NCBI GenBank assembly: GCA_034440635.1
Contig: JAOTON010001820.1
Location: 643,001-707,000, forward strand
Origin: Lepas anatifera
Taxonomy: Eukaryota; Arthropoda; Thecostraca; Lepadidae
Direction of reading: 5' to 3'
DNA length: 64,000 nucleotides
The notes under the pieces were generated by a model, which saw nothing but the letters and a program-made list of their open reading frames with translations, was not told the DNA's origin and ran no database searches. The position numbers and the translations under genes are program-made. Shown piece by piece: positions 1 through 12,053 of this stretch (positions are counted from its first letter, which is position 1; each line of letters begins with the position of its first letter).

Positions 1-744
1 CTTTATCTGGCACTGGCAGTCGGGAAGAATAAAAAGATATCCATGGCTCATGGCTATAATTAATTTTTAATGTTTCAATTAATTTATCTACCATCCATTA
101 ATCTTCATTTTCCTGTAAGACTATCTGTTCACCTTGTCTTTTAGTGGTTTATTAATTTGTTATTATTTATTTATATTATTTATCCTATATTTATATATTT
201 TGAAACAGAGTCGAAGTTTCAGTTGAGTTGAGTCGTGAGTTGAGTCGGAGTTGAGTTGGGATGATTTAGCATTGAGTCAGAGTTGAGTCGGCTCACTGAA
301 CTCTTGACAATGAGTTGAGTCAGAGTGAGTCGACCACTCTCAGCACATGAGTTGAGTTGAGTCGACTCAAGAAAATTCTGAAACGCACAACTCTGCCCAA
401 TAGCGTTAAGTCCAATATAGCATGTTTGATTATGCCGCGGATTTTATTTGCAGGCAGAGTCCGTCGGGATCTACTCAGTCTGAAGATTTCAACGAGAATT
501 TCAACATGACGTTACGCAAGAGTCCTTCACGATACCGTTCTGGGCATCATGCAAATCTGCATGATGAGGAAGAACGTGGCGTCTTCGATATCCAGCTTAC
601 CAATTATGTGCAGCGTGGCAACCCAGTCGAGCGAATGTTTTGCGCTAGGAAGTGACATGTAGGTATTCCCGAACGTTATGATGCGATATTTATTCCTGAA
701 GTTCAAGTTGTGTACAAAGCAATCACGATCCTCTGTCTTGTTAA
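1..744. other. AT-rich intergenic DNA with a GAGTTGAGTC-type repeat
   Basis: No gene is recognisable. From about 218 to 370 the sequence is built from variants of GAGTTGAGTCG, a short degenerate tandem repeat. A 77-codon open frame at 422-655 has no recognisable domain and no splice context, and I do not call it a gene. Confidence 0.6.
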
Positions 745-953
745 GAATTGGTCTTTCTCTTCAATTATCTTCTCTTTTCTCTTTCTCCTTCTCTCTTTGC
801 TTCTCACTTTCTCCTTTCCTCTTCGCTTCTCTCTTTCTCCTTTCCTTTTCGCTTCTCTCTTTCTCCTTTCCTCTTCGCTTCTCTCTTTTCTCTCTCTCCC
901 TCTCTCTCTCTCTCTCGCTCTCGCTCTCGCTCTCTGCGCTACCGTATCTGTAC
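745..953. repeat. CT-rich microsatellite / low-complexity tract
   Basis: The plus strand is almost pure pyrimidine: TCTCTTTCTCCTTTCC units grading into (TC)n near 890-935. Serine/leucine/phenylalanine-rich reading frames through it, and Glu/Arg/Lys frames on the other strand, are by-products of composition. Confidence 0.9.
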
Positions 954-1137
954 AGTAGAGAGATCACGGTCAGCGCTGATTCCGGGCAATCCCAGCCAAA
1001 CCAGTATCGTGTCAAGACGTGCTATTTATTTATGAAGGTAAAACTGTCTGTAAATACAACACCTACTTTTTTAGTATTGGCCAGAATTGTGGCTGGGTGA
1101 ACGATTCCAATGAGGAAAGATCCTAGAGGACAGGAAA

Positions 1138-1365
1138 AATCCTATAGGATTCGTATAGGATTCGCATAGGATTCGCATAGGATTCGGATAGGATTTGTAT
1201 AGGATTCGCGAAGGATTCGTATAGGATTTCTATCCGATCGGTAAAAAATCCTATAGGATGTCGAGGAAAATCCTATACGACAGGAAGAAATCGTATCGGA
1301 TTTTCAAATCCTATGAATAGGACTGCATAGGATCGTATACGAATCTGAACGATTCGCATAGGATT
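1138..1365. repeat. ATAGGATTCG satellite, left part
   Basis: Tandem and partly palindromic copies of (T)ATAGGATTCG(C/T) with variants such as TCCTATAGGA. The same repeat resumes at 8729, directly beyond the hAT-type element, so the two blocks were one array before the insertion. Confidence 0.85.
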
Positions 1366-1711
1366 CAGTGACGGATCCAAGGGGGGCCAGGGGGCCCGGC
1401 CCCCCTTAGCTCCGAAGCGCCTCAGCAAAGCTTAGCTCATATCGGGCGCCGAAGGCGCCCGATATGAGCGGCGCGCCTGTACCCATTTCGTGCGCCAAGG
1501 TGGTAGATACCACTTATTCCACTTGAATTAACACATAGTCCTTAAAACCATGGCAAAGCGCCCCTGCCCAAACATTAGACGCCTTTACTGGTCTTTTGCA
1601 CCCCAGTAAAATGTTGAAGATGAAATTTAGAATGCTAACAAAAGCGCCCCGGCAAAGAAAAGGCGCCACTAGATAGCAGGATTGCGCCATGGGGAACTAA
1701 TGCACCCCTGA

Positions 1712-3990
1712 GTAGCCTAGGCGCCCCCTGGATGAAGCGCCCCTGGGTAGCCTAGGCGCCCCCTCGATGAAGCGCCCTACGGATATCATATGCGCCCTTG
1801 GCTAGGAAAGGCGCCCCTGGGCAGCAAAGGCAAATCTTGGTAACATAGGTGCCCTGGACAGCATAAGCACTCCTTAGATAGAAATAGGCGCTATAGGAAA
1901 ATAAAATGCTCACCTTGGGTAGAAAAAGGCGCCCTTTGATAGCCTAGGCGCCCACTGGAAAAAGTGCCCTACGGATGTCATATGCACCCTTGGATAGCAA
2001 AGGCGCCCCTGGACAGCAAAGACAACCCTGGATAACAAAGTGCTGTGGACAGCAAAGGCGCCCCTAGGTAGCAAAGGCGCCCCTTCGATAGAGAAGCCGC
2101 CTTTGGATAGCCTAGGCGCCCCCTGGATGAAGCGCCCTGCGGATATCATATGCGCCCTTGGCTAGGAAAGGCGCCCCTGGGCAGCAAAGGCAAATCTTGG
2201 TAACATAGGTGCCCTGGACAGCATAAGCGCCCCTTAGACAGAAGTAGGCGCTTTAGGAAAATAAAATATTCACCTTGGGTAGAAAAAGGCGCCCTTTGAT
2301 AGCCTAGGCGCCCACTGGAAAAAGCGCCCTACGGATGTAATATGCACCCTTGGATAGCAAAGGCGCCCCTGGACAGCAAAGACAACCCTGGATAACACAA
2401 GTGCTGTGGACAGCAAAGGCGCCCCTGGGTAGCAAAGGCGCCCCTAGGAAGGCACCCCTTCGATAGAAAAGCCGCCTTTGGATAGCCTAGGCGCCCCCTG
2501 GATGAAGCGCCCTACGGATACAATATGCGCCCTTGGCTAGGAAAGGCGCCCCTGGGCAGCAAAGGCAAATCTTGGTAACATAGGTGCCCTGGACAGCATA
2601 AGCGCCCCTTAGATAGAAATAGGCGCTTTAGGAAAATAAAATGCTCACCTTGGGTAGAAAAAGGCGCCCTTTGATAGCCTAGGCGCCCACTGGAAAAAGC
2701 GCCCTACGGATGTCATATGCACCCTTGGATAGCAAAGGCGCCCCTGGACAGCAAAGACAACCCTGGATAACACAAGTGCTGTGGACAGCTAAGGCGCCCA
2801 TGGGTAGCACAGGCGCCCCTAGAAAGGCACCCCTTCGATTGAAAAGCCGCCTTTGGATAGCTTAGGCGTCCCCTGGATGAAACGCCCTACGGATATCAAA
2901 TGCGCCCTTGGCTAGGAAAGGCGCCCCTGGGCAGCAAAAGCAAATATTGGTAACATAGGTGCCCTGGACAGCATAAGCGCCCCTTAGATAGAAGTAGGCG
3001 CTATAGGAAAATAAAATGCTCACCTTGGGTAGAAAAAGGCGCCCTTTGATAGCCTAGGCACCCACTGGAAAAAGCGCCCTACGGATGTCATATGCACCCT
3101 TGGATAGCAAAGGCGCCCCTGGACAGCAAAGACAACCCTGGATAGCACAATTTCTGTGGACAGCAAAGGCGCCCCTGGGTAGCAAAGGCGCCCGTAGGAA
3201 GGCAAACCTTCGATAGAAAAGCCGCCTTTGGATAGCCTAGGCGCCCCCTGGATGAAGCGCCCTACGGATACAATATGCGCCCTTGGCTAGGAAAGGCGCC
3301 CCTGGGCAGCAAAGGCAAATCTTGGTAACATAGGTGCCCTGGACAGCATAAGCGCCCCTTAGATAGAAATAGGCGCTTTAGGAAAATAAAATGCTCACCT
3401 TGGGTAGAAAAAGGCGCCCTTTGATAGCCTAGGCGCCCACTGGAAAAAGCGCCCTACGGATGTCATATGCACCCTTGGATAGCAAAGGCGCCCCTGGACA
3501 GCAAAGACAACCCTGGATAACACAAGTGCTGTGGACAGCAAAGGCGTCCCTGGGTAGCAAAGGCGCCCCTAGGAAGGCAAACCTTCGATAGAAAAGCCGC
3601 CTTTGGATAGCCTAGGCGCCCCCTGGATGAAGCGCCCTACGGATACAATATGCGCCCTTGACTAGGAAAGGCGCCCCTGGGCAGCAAAGGCAAATCTTGG
3701 TAACATAGGTGCCCTGGACAGCATAAGCGCCCCTTAGATAGAAGTGGGCGCTTTAGGAAAATAAAATGCTCACCTTGGGTAGAAAAAGGCGCCCTTTGAT
3801 AGCCTAGGCGCCCACTGGAAAAAGCGCCCTACGGATGTCATATGCACCCTTGGATAGCAAAGGCGCCCCTGGACAGCAAAGACAACCCTGGATAACACAA
3901 GTGCTGTGGACAGCAAAGGTGCCCCTGGGTAGCAAAGGCGCCCCTAGGAAGGCACCCCTTCGGGAGTAAAGGCGCCTTTGGATAGCGTAG
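1712..3990. repeat. GCGCCC-type minisatellite with a 360-375 bp higher-order unit
   Basis: The basic motif is about 18-22 bp, of the form AAGGCGCCCCTGGATAGC. It is organised into a longer unit: the landmark AAGGCGCCCTTTGATAGCC recurs at 1926, 2286, 2661, 3036, 3411 and 3786, spacings of 360 then 375 bp four times. Each long unit contains the same ordered series of variant motifs, so whole blocks were amplified. Short reading frames through it are repeat artefacts. Confidence 0.9.
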
Positions 3991-5945
3991 GCGCCCCTTA
4001 GATAAACTAGGTGCCTGAGAAGGAAAATGAGCGCCCCATTGGAAAGTACAGGCTCCCCCTGTATAACATAGATGTCCCTTATCCATCTTCAGCTACCCTG
4101 GATTGGAGCAGCGCCCCTCAAGAGCAAAGGCGCCGCTGGACAAAAAGGCGTCTCCGTATATCAAGGGCACTCCTAGATAATATATGCACCCCTCACACAG
4201 AAATAGGCACTTCAGGGAAAGTGAAAGGCGGCCTTTGGTTAGGACGGCGCCCTTGGACAGCCTAGGCGCCCTTTGCATAAAGCGCCCTACAGATAGCATA
4301 TGCGCCCTTGGATAGCAAAGGCGCCCCTGGACAGCAAAGTTAACCCTTCTTGAAATAGATTATCTGGACAGCATAGGCGGCCATGGATAAACTAGGCGCC
4401 TGAGAAAGAAAACAAGCGCCTCGCCTGAGAGTACAGGCGCCCCCGGGATATCATAGGTGTCCCTTTCCATCTTCAGCTGCCCTACTGTCTATGGTTTGGC
4501 ACACCTGTCCGACAGTCGCGCGCTCTGTTACAGGGCTCGAGCGCTCAATTTGAGCATGGAATGCCTTTAAACACATTTCATTAACCTATAACTGAAGGCT
4601 TAGTGCTCCATCGCTGCAACCGGGTGCCTTTTTCAGTATGTGCGCCTCACTTCCGAGAACGCTGCCCTCACCAACCAGCAGTCCTCCCCGTTCAGCAGAT
4701 GAGCGCCTCTTTCTGATAATTAGGCACTTTATTTCAGTGTTCGAGCGCCTTATTTCAGAATTTTTATTCTCCATCTATTTTGGGCTCCTCCTGGATTGCA
4801 GAGGCGCCCCCTCAAGTGCAAAGGCGCCCCTGGATAGAAAAGTGCGCCCCATGTTTGCAAAGGCGCTCCAAGATAGCATATGCGCCCCTTAGATGGAAAT
4901 AGGCACTCCAGGAAAGTAAAATGCTCCCTTTGGGTAGCAAAGGTGCCCCTTAACAGCGAAGGCAGCCCTAGATAACAAAGTTTCTCTGGACAGCATAGGT
5001 GCCCTTGGATAAACTGGTGCCCGGAAGAGAAAAATAGCGCCTTACCGGAGACAAAAAGCACCCCAGGATAACGTAGGGGCATGTATTTCAATCATGTCTG
5101 TGATTGAAAAATACACCTAGACAGCATATGCGCCCCTGGATAGAAAGACACCCCTGGGCAGTAATGGCGCCCCTGGAAAGCAATAGTGCGCCCCTGTGGA
5201 GAAAAAAGCCGCCTCCTGAATAACCTAGGCACCGCCCCCGAAATATCAGATGCCCGTGGATAGAACAGACTGCCTTGAATAAAACAGAGGCCCTGGATAG
5301 CAAAGGCGCCCTTTGATAGCATAAGTGTTCCTTAGCAACAATATGGGCGCTACATGAGCTCAAGGTTCACGCGCACCTAAGCCCAATAATAGAGCAATCA
5401 ATCGATGCCAAAGCACTCCTTAAAGCATGGGCGCCAAACTTCCTAAGAAGTAAAGGCGCCTCTGGGTAGCAAAGGCGACCCTCGACAGTGGTGTAGGTAT
5501 TCCTGAATAACAGCAGCGTCCCTTGATAAGAATAGCCCCAAGATGTCACAGGTACCCTGCTGATAGGAAAAGCGCCCCTGAATATCAGAGGCACCCTCTG
5601 AATGAGGTGCCCATGGAGAGCATAAGGGCGCCCTATGTATAGCAAATTGCCGCCCCCTGGATAGCCTAAGCGCCCCTTGCATAGGGTAGGCGCCACTGGG
5701 TAGTATAGGTTACCTTGAATAAAAATACGCCCCTCAATACCAAGGTGAACCTGGATAAGAAAAAGCTCCCCTTGGGCACTGGGTATCAAAGGCACCCCCG
5801 GAACAGCAAAGATGCCCCTGGATAGCTAGGTTGCGTCCATTGGGGAGCGAAGGCGCCCCTGGGTGGCACAGGTGCCTCATCGAAGCAAAGGCCCCTCCAG
5901 AGAGCATAGGTGTCCCTGATGAGCACAGTTACTCCTGGACAGCCC
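3991..5945. repeat. Degenerate continuation of the GCGCCC minisatellite
   Basis: The same 18-22 bp motif (GGCGCCCCTGGATAGCAAA and variants) continues without the regular 375-bp order. Motifs are more diverged and are interrupted near 4490-4780 by non-repeat sequence. This looks like the older flank of the array. Confidence 0.8.
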
Positions 5946-7035
5946 CTAAATGACGTTGCATAATGTTACGACACCTATTATAACGTATGCTATTACATCA
6001 AAGTTAAGGTTATTCAGTGTTTAGATCAAGGTCACAGGTCAATTTTAAAGGTGACTGGCCTTGATGATCAAGGCTTGATCAAAAGTCATTGGTAAGCTTG
6101 GGCGCAGCGCTAGTTATAGCGTAAATTAGGCATAATATGTTGGGTTGTGCCGTAATAGGTCAATGACCTTGAAGGACCTTGACCCCAAAATTTCAGACAT
6201 TGTTTAGAGTCTTCCCTTTTCGCCTCAGCCCTGTTCTAGAGTATTCGCGCCCCGTTCCGGCCCGTTGGGGTGTGCTTGAACACCCCCTCGAGGTCTCCCA
6301 GTGGCACGAAAAAGCGTCGGCGCGAAGCGACACAGTACTTGTCACACCTTATCATTGATCACTTCCGCAACTTTCCCTCAAAATTTAAGGTTGTGTCATC
6401 TCAGGTCAGGTCACCAGTGCAGGTCAAGTGACCTCACCCCAAAAAATGTTTAAGTTGGCGTAAGTAAGAAAAGGGTGAATCTATCGAATTCAAACTTGTA
6501 CCATATAATGGGCCCAAAAAGTACTAATAAATTTATTCCGGGATTTTTCCCATCGATGACCTAGGGACAGGTACGAATCATGACCTCTCCATTGAAAATG
6601 CATGGGGTAAAACGGAAATTTGCCGAACAATTGCTCTATGTCTGCAGACGCCGCTTGAAATACCTTCGGATTCCCCAAATCATAGTACCCTAGGCCTCTT
6701 TATCGGTTCATGTTGCAAGTTTAGACATGTTACCTCTGAGAGTTCATCTGGGGCTTCCTAAGCAGGTTTTAAGACTTGGATCAATGGCTTTGCAGGAAAT
6801 ATCGATAAAACCCGTATTTTGATACCATTTTTTATTGTTACTGTGAGTTGATTGATATGCATACTGACTATGCTAGGCTAGATGGTGGCCTTGACCTAAC
6901 CTTAGGTCAGGTCATTTTTATGTTTTAACCTAGTATAGTCATGTTATACATTATTTGATGATTCGCCGTAACGAGAGGAAGCGAATTGTGCCTAAAATGA
7001 TTCTAGCTCAACTCTGGCAGACGCTAGAGTATAGA
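5946..7035. repeat. TGACCT/AGGTCA-rich AT-rich segment
   Basis: There is no coding sequence. Many TGACCT and AGGTCA hexamers occur in both orientations (for example 6030-6060, 6157-6190, 6385-6440, 6880-6920). A perfect inverted repeat with one-base spacer, AGGTCAATGACCT, lies at 6157-6169. Similar sequence occurs at 19870-20570 and near 63780-63990, so this is part of a dispersed repeat family. Confidence 0.6.
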
Positions 7036-7800
7036 GACAGAGACATGTTGTAAGCTTTGTCTCGGGGGAGGGACCCCAGCGCTGATCGCGGGAAAAATCC
7101 CCAATGGCCCCCAGGGGCCCTCAGGGAGTCAGGAAATCTGGCGTGGGTGGAATCCGGTAGGAGGGATTTTGGGTCTCCAAAATCAGCTGAGGGGCCCGTG
7201 CCAGTTAAGGGGGCCCAGATAAGGGCCCCCAACGAGCTCATTTGACCTCAGTGCCAACACAGGATTCTCAAGACCAGCGTGGGGTGCCTACCTATTTAAA
7301 CGGTTTCTAAATACGCTCAGGGACTCAAAATTAACCCAGGGGCCCAATTTTCAACTCATGGGGCCCAGACACTCTGAGGGGACCCTGCAGCAGCTCAGAA
7401 GGCCCATAAAACTAATAGGGCCAGACTAGCTGGGTGCCTCGACGAACTAGTGCCCAGATACGCACAGCGGGCCCCAAACAAGCTGAAGGGATCTATATCA
7501 GTTAAACGAAAACGGTACCAACCCAGGGGACCCTGACCAGCTTAAGGGACACTAATCCAGCTTGGGGCTCAGAGCTCAGAGCTCCAACTTTTAGCTCAGA
7601 GGGCCCAGGACCTGTTGAGAGGGCCCTATATCAATAAAAGGGCCCCGAAAAGCTTAATAGGCTTCAGCGGCGACACATAGGTTTCAATTTCAGTGTGAGG
7701 GCCTGGTTAACTAAAGCGGTCCCAGATTAGCTGAGGGGACTCGATATAAACTCAGGGAAGTCACCAAAAACTCAGGGGCCCAGGCCCGCAGAGGTTCTGC
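7036..7800. repeat. Degenerate GGGGCCCAG-type repeat
   Basis: Loosely repeated 20-30 bp motifs of the form AGCTCAGGGGGCCCAGA fill this stretch, much more diverged than the GCGCCC minisatellite. No gene is supported. Confidence 0.55.
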
Positions 7801-8136
7801 GGCCTATGAGGCTCAGGTTAGCGTCAGTCGGCTATTTCAGTATGGAGCAGTTGGCCAGGACAACTGTGATAAGTGGAGGTGGTGGATACGACACCTCAGT
7901 TTTCGCCATGACCGAATATAACTGTATTATTTGCTCATCGTGCTTCATTTAGTGTCAGTGGGTGCTTTCAGCTTTTTCTACCAAGGTGCCAGTCGTTAGC
8001 TGGCCCGAAATATGCTTGATGGTAAACGTGAACATGTCCTCACTAAGAGGAAGCTTTCATGAAAATAAGCATTTACAAATCCTTTTTTAAACGCGTTTTA
8101 CATTGACACTGGCCGCCTTTTGGGTGGTAAATTGGC

Positions 8137-8655
8137 CAGTGGCGGATCCAGGGGGGGAGCAAAAAGGCATTCCCCAAACGGAAAAGCTCGGGGCAACACA
8201 ATGTTTTTGACCCCCAAAGCGATCGACCTCCTTTTTCCCCTACTCCTTTTTAGTTTATAAGCAAGATTTTGGTGTTTCAACTCTCAACTTCAAACAGAAC
8301 ATGAGTTGATAAGATGTTCCCTGGCCTGTCCCCTCGAATCCGGAAATGTAAAAAAACACTGAAGATTATATATTCGGGCACAGCCCTTCATCAGAATCAT
8401 GGAGTAAATATCAATAATTCTCAGTTATAATATAGCCAGTCATAGTATAGCCAGCCTTGGATAGGAAGAAGTATCTCGAGCCCATAATTTTTTTACCCCG
8501 TGACGTTTTTTTAGCTTTTCGCCTCAAACACCCAAAATTCTACCGGCAAGTGATATTGGTAGCGCAGCTTCTTACTGCGTGACGTTTTTTTTTTTTTTTT
8601 TTGCTTTTTGACTTTGGTCTGCCCCTCCCAAACCGCCCGGCTAGATCCGCCACTG
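8137..8655. mobile_element. 519-bp hAT-type MITE nested in the larger element
   Basis: The left end CAGTGGCGGATCCAG (from 8137) is mirrored by the right end CTAGATCCGCCACTG (to 8655). A perfect 8-bp target duplication AAATTGGC flanks it at 8129-8136 and 8656-8663. Length, matching ends and 8-bp duplication fit a hAT-superfamily miniature element. It has no coding capacity and contains a T-rich run near 8587-8602. Its ends resemble those of the host element, so both may be mobilised by related transposases. Confidence 0.88.
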
Positions 8656-8728
8656 AAATTGGCGCCCCTCAGGTTCGGCGCCCTCCGAGCCTGGGCCCCC
8701 CCTTAACGAAATCCTAGATCCGTCACTG

Positions 8729-9035
8729 ATAGGATTCGTATACGAATCCGCATAGGATGCGTATAGGATTCGTATAGGATTCGTATAAGATTCGTATAGG
8801 ATTCGTATAGGATTTGTATAGAATTTGTATAGGATTTGTATAGGATCCGCATAGGATTCGTATAGGATTCCGCATAGGATTCCGCATAGAAATTCTATGC
8901 GTTTTCGTATACGAATCCTTTGCGGAATCCTATACGAATCCTATGCAGTCCTATACATGGGATTTGCATAGGATCCTATGCGATTTTTCGAACAAAAATC
9001 CTATAGTATCCTATAGGACTTTTTGACTAGGGGGT
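8729..9035. repeat. ATAGGATTCG satellite, right part
   Basis: Tandem (T)ATAGGATTCG units resume immediately after the hAT-type element, then turn into the complementary form (CGAATCCTAT) near 8905-8945. The block is therefore partly palindromic. It ends around AAAAATCCTATAGTATCC near 8995-9015. Confidence 0.85.
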
Positions 9036-10750
9036 GGGAGCAAATATTTTTGCTCTACAGACCTAAAGATAATTCCCCCTCTCTAGAGCTTTGTGGGGTC
9101 ATGGCTGGAATGCCCCCTCCCCTGCGTCCGCCAATGATTCCAGCGGTGTGAAGGCTTTTCTCTAGGCTTTTTCCGAATCTGGGGTATTTATGCAAAATAC
9201 CTCCCAAGGTGACGATCTGGCATGTTCTTGTTATACTTCAATTGTATGCCAGATGAGGCACGCCTCCCCGAAATACCGGAATGCAGCAGCAGAGGGCATC
9301 ATTATCCAAAAAAATAGTAATTGCCCGTAGGTAATAAATAATACTACTGAATATGGGAAGGTGAACAACATTCACCGTAACACCCAAGGCCCTAAAAGAT
9401 ACACCTGTTTGTACACCTGCGTAACACCTGTTTGTAATTACCCAGCGTCAGGGCAGTGTTTCTACTAACCGTGCGTCAGGGTAATAAAAGATCCCAGTGT
9501 CCTCTCTATATTGTCATAACCACAGTTGGTCATAACAACCTCCGATATAGTAGCTGACAGGCACACCCAGGGTAATACAAGGTCCTAAAAGATAGGGGAA
9601 GAAGAAGAAAGGGGTAGGTAATAGAGGATGGCACACCACTGACAGACTGGTGATACAGGTGGTCACGGTTAGTAGAGGAGATCCTAGGTTGTGCCTTGCT
9701 ATTTGACACAAACAGTGTAGGATTATTTTTAATTAGAATGTATGGGAAATGCAAAAATTCAATGAGCCAGCTTTTATTTTTATTATACAGGAGATGAAAC
9801 ACTAATTTTTGTTACTGTTCCTTCAGTGCTAGAAATATGCTAATTACCCAGTCTGCAAAGTATGGCACCAGGCCAGACGAGTCGTACCAGCCATCCAAAA
9901 TTATCGCACCACCAGCCTAAAAATCGCACCAATCTGCCATATACCAGGGAGGAAACGCACACATTCCTACCCACACCATGCAATACTACCTCTCTTATTA
10001 GTTAGTTAAGGACTTTTTATAAGGCCCCTCCTGTGTCTTCCTAACTATTCAGTCATTATTTTTTGTTTTCAGTGTCACTTCCTCGCACCAGTCTTGCAAA
10101 TTCGCACCAGGCTGATAAAATTCGCACCACTCGCTCCTGTCTCCAAGGGCACTCAAACCAACGAGATCTCGTTGAAAATGCCATACTTTGCACACTGGCT
10201 AATTACATAATCTTGAGCCAAAGTAGAAAAGGCACAAAAAAACTTTTATTCACTGGAGTGTTAAATGTTGTAATACTCCAGCAGAGAAAATTAGAAATAT
10301 TGATACAAGTGATTATTCTTAATCTGTGGTCATTTCACGATAAAGCTGTATGTTATCTCTTAAAGCACCCTGGTTACCTTGTTTCCTTGAAACCTTTAGT
10401 AGTTTATTCATGTCACAGATCTGTTAAACATGGTTTTTTCTGGACACTATAGAGTAAAACTGGTCTAAAAAGTAGATAAAAGTTTAAATAACTAATGACA
10501 AGGCTATTCACAAGCTCATAAGAAAACCAGTGCACCCACATACAATGAAGAGATAGGTGTGCTCCTGAAACAACATTAAAAGGCTAAATGCATAGGAATA
10601 AAGCACAGGCCTACAAAAATATATAAAAGCTTCAACTATTCATTTGATAGGAGGAACAACTCAGCAAGACAATAACAGTGCAGTACAGAAGGTAACATTC
10701 TTGTCAATATTCAATGTTCAGCCTATTTAGTCCAGGTGTTTGAAGTAATT
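9036..10750. other. Intergenic DNA, no gene recognised
   Basis: AT-rich non-coding sequence with a few short internal repeats (for example CCTAAAAGAT at 9392 and near 9583). A 129-codon open frame at 10063-10452 has no recognisable motif and is not called. Confidence 0.6.
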
Positions 10751-10755
10751 AAGAT

Positions 10756-11031
10756 TGTAAGATCAACACGAAGAGTGTTGGCAATAGATTTATTCGCATG
10801 GGAACTCATGCCTGCTGGACAGAAAACAAGCCATTAGAAAGCACTAGCAGATCTGGAGTGACAGTGAGTTGCCCAACGAGCATGCACATGCAAACAGACC
10901 ACGTAAAGCCAGTTGATCATGCACGAGCATAACAAGCATGCAAGCGTGCAACTCAGGCAAATATCTGACAGCGTGCACTTAGACAGGCACAAACCAACCA
11001 GTGCCATTTGCCACAGGCACCACATCCATCA
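10756..11031 (-). repeat. 3' LTR of the Ty3/gypsy element
   Basis: 276 bp, direct repeat of 16313-16588. On the plus strand it begins TGTAAGATCAAC and ends CACATCCATCA. A purine-rich stretch on the minus strand just before it (complement of 11032-11040) is the likely polypurine tract. Confidence 0.9.
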
Positions 11032-11225
11032 TGCCTCCCACCATCGCGATCGGAGCTGGATAGTTACGATCGCTCCATATGCAATATACACAAAAAAGTA
11101 ACATAAATAATCATTGCCTTTAATGCTTTAAATGACAGTGTGCATGCGATAACATATTATTAAATGTTCACATGTGGACAGGTCATCTAAAAAGAGTGTA
11201 TGTACGTGGAATGACCACCGCCAAT

Positions 11226-12053
11226 TCACTTTTCCCCAACATCATGCACAGATCCGGAACTCGTCTCACCATGCCATTTGCCACGCATTTGTGGGGACAA
11301 TCGACGCCTGGGTGCGACACGGCGCGTACTCCGGCGGAGCACAGGACGGGTCTCCTCTCTATTCTCCGGTGGTTTGGTCCGCGGAGAAGCGATGGTAGGT
11401 GTAGATTGAGTTTCCGTAGGATCTGGGTTCCTGTCGTCTGTGTTGGCCTGCGGCTGCTCGGGGCACTGCGCAGGGTAACTGCTACCTCCAGTCAAATGAC
11501 GGGCTTGTTCTGGCGAGGCCTTGTCGGACTGTAGGGACATGAGTCTGGTCGGACTCGGAGACGGCCGTGGGGCCATTTTCCGACACTGATGTTGATCGCC
11601 AAGCGCTGAGGGCGTCGCAAGCTGCTCACGTCCATCATATGTGGTCTCTGGAGGTGTGCTGTGGTGGAATGGTGTTGCCACAGGTATGGGATGTGTGGAA
11701 TGGTGTTCCGTGCCTGATGTGGGTGCACTCACGGGTGGTGACATTGGCGTGTCAGCAATGCTGAATTTTCCCTCTGTGGCTGTGAATGGGTGGATGAGAC
11801 GGAAGAACCGCCTGTTGCGGAGGGTGAGTCTGCCACTACCATGGACTTTGACTCGATACTGTCGATTTTCCAGTGCCTCAACAATCACACCTGTCAGATT
11901 CCAACGTTTGGGAGAAGTCCCGGTCTGGTTCTGTAATAGAACCACGTCTCCGACACGCAGTGGCTGCAGGGTTCGTGTGTGCTCGTTATAGTGATCCACG
12001 ACTCGCGCGTGGAGGTAGCGCCCATTTCCCGCAGTATCCTTCGGCGCCTCCAC
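11226..12053 (-). pseudogene. Integrase C-terminal domain and tail
   Basis: The first about 90 residues include LRVGDVVLLQNQTG, a basic RRFFRLIHPF-type end and an SH3-like fold pattern typical of integrase C-termini. The remaining 180 residues are a Pro/Ser/Thr-rich tail with no recognisable motif. It lies in a different frame from the core. Confidence 0.72.

Larger units (their letters stand above)
1366..8728. mobile_element. Large non-autonomous hAT-type DNA transposon
   Basis: The left end reads CAGTGACGGATCCA (1366-1379). The right end is its inverted counterpart, GATCCGTCACTG, ending at 8728. Both ends are flanked by the 8-bp direct repeat ATAGGATT (1358-1365 and 8729-8736). CAGTG-type termini plus an 8-bp duplication are the hAT superfamily signature. 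The flanks are themselves an ATAGGATTCG satellite, so the duplication alone is weaker evidence than the matching ends. I see no transposase reading frame. The interior is minisatellite DNA, TGACCT-rich DNA and a nested smaller element, so this copy could move only with transposase supplied from elsewhere. Confidence 0.75.

Noticed and set aside
10063..10452. 129-codon open frame
   Set aside because: No recognisable domain, AT-rich, flanked by no splice or promoter signal; expected by chance.
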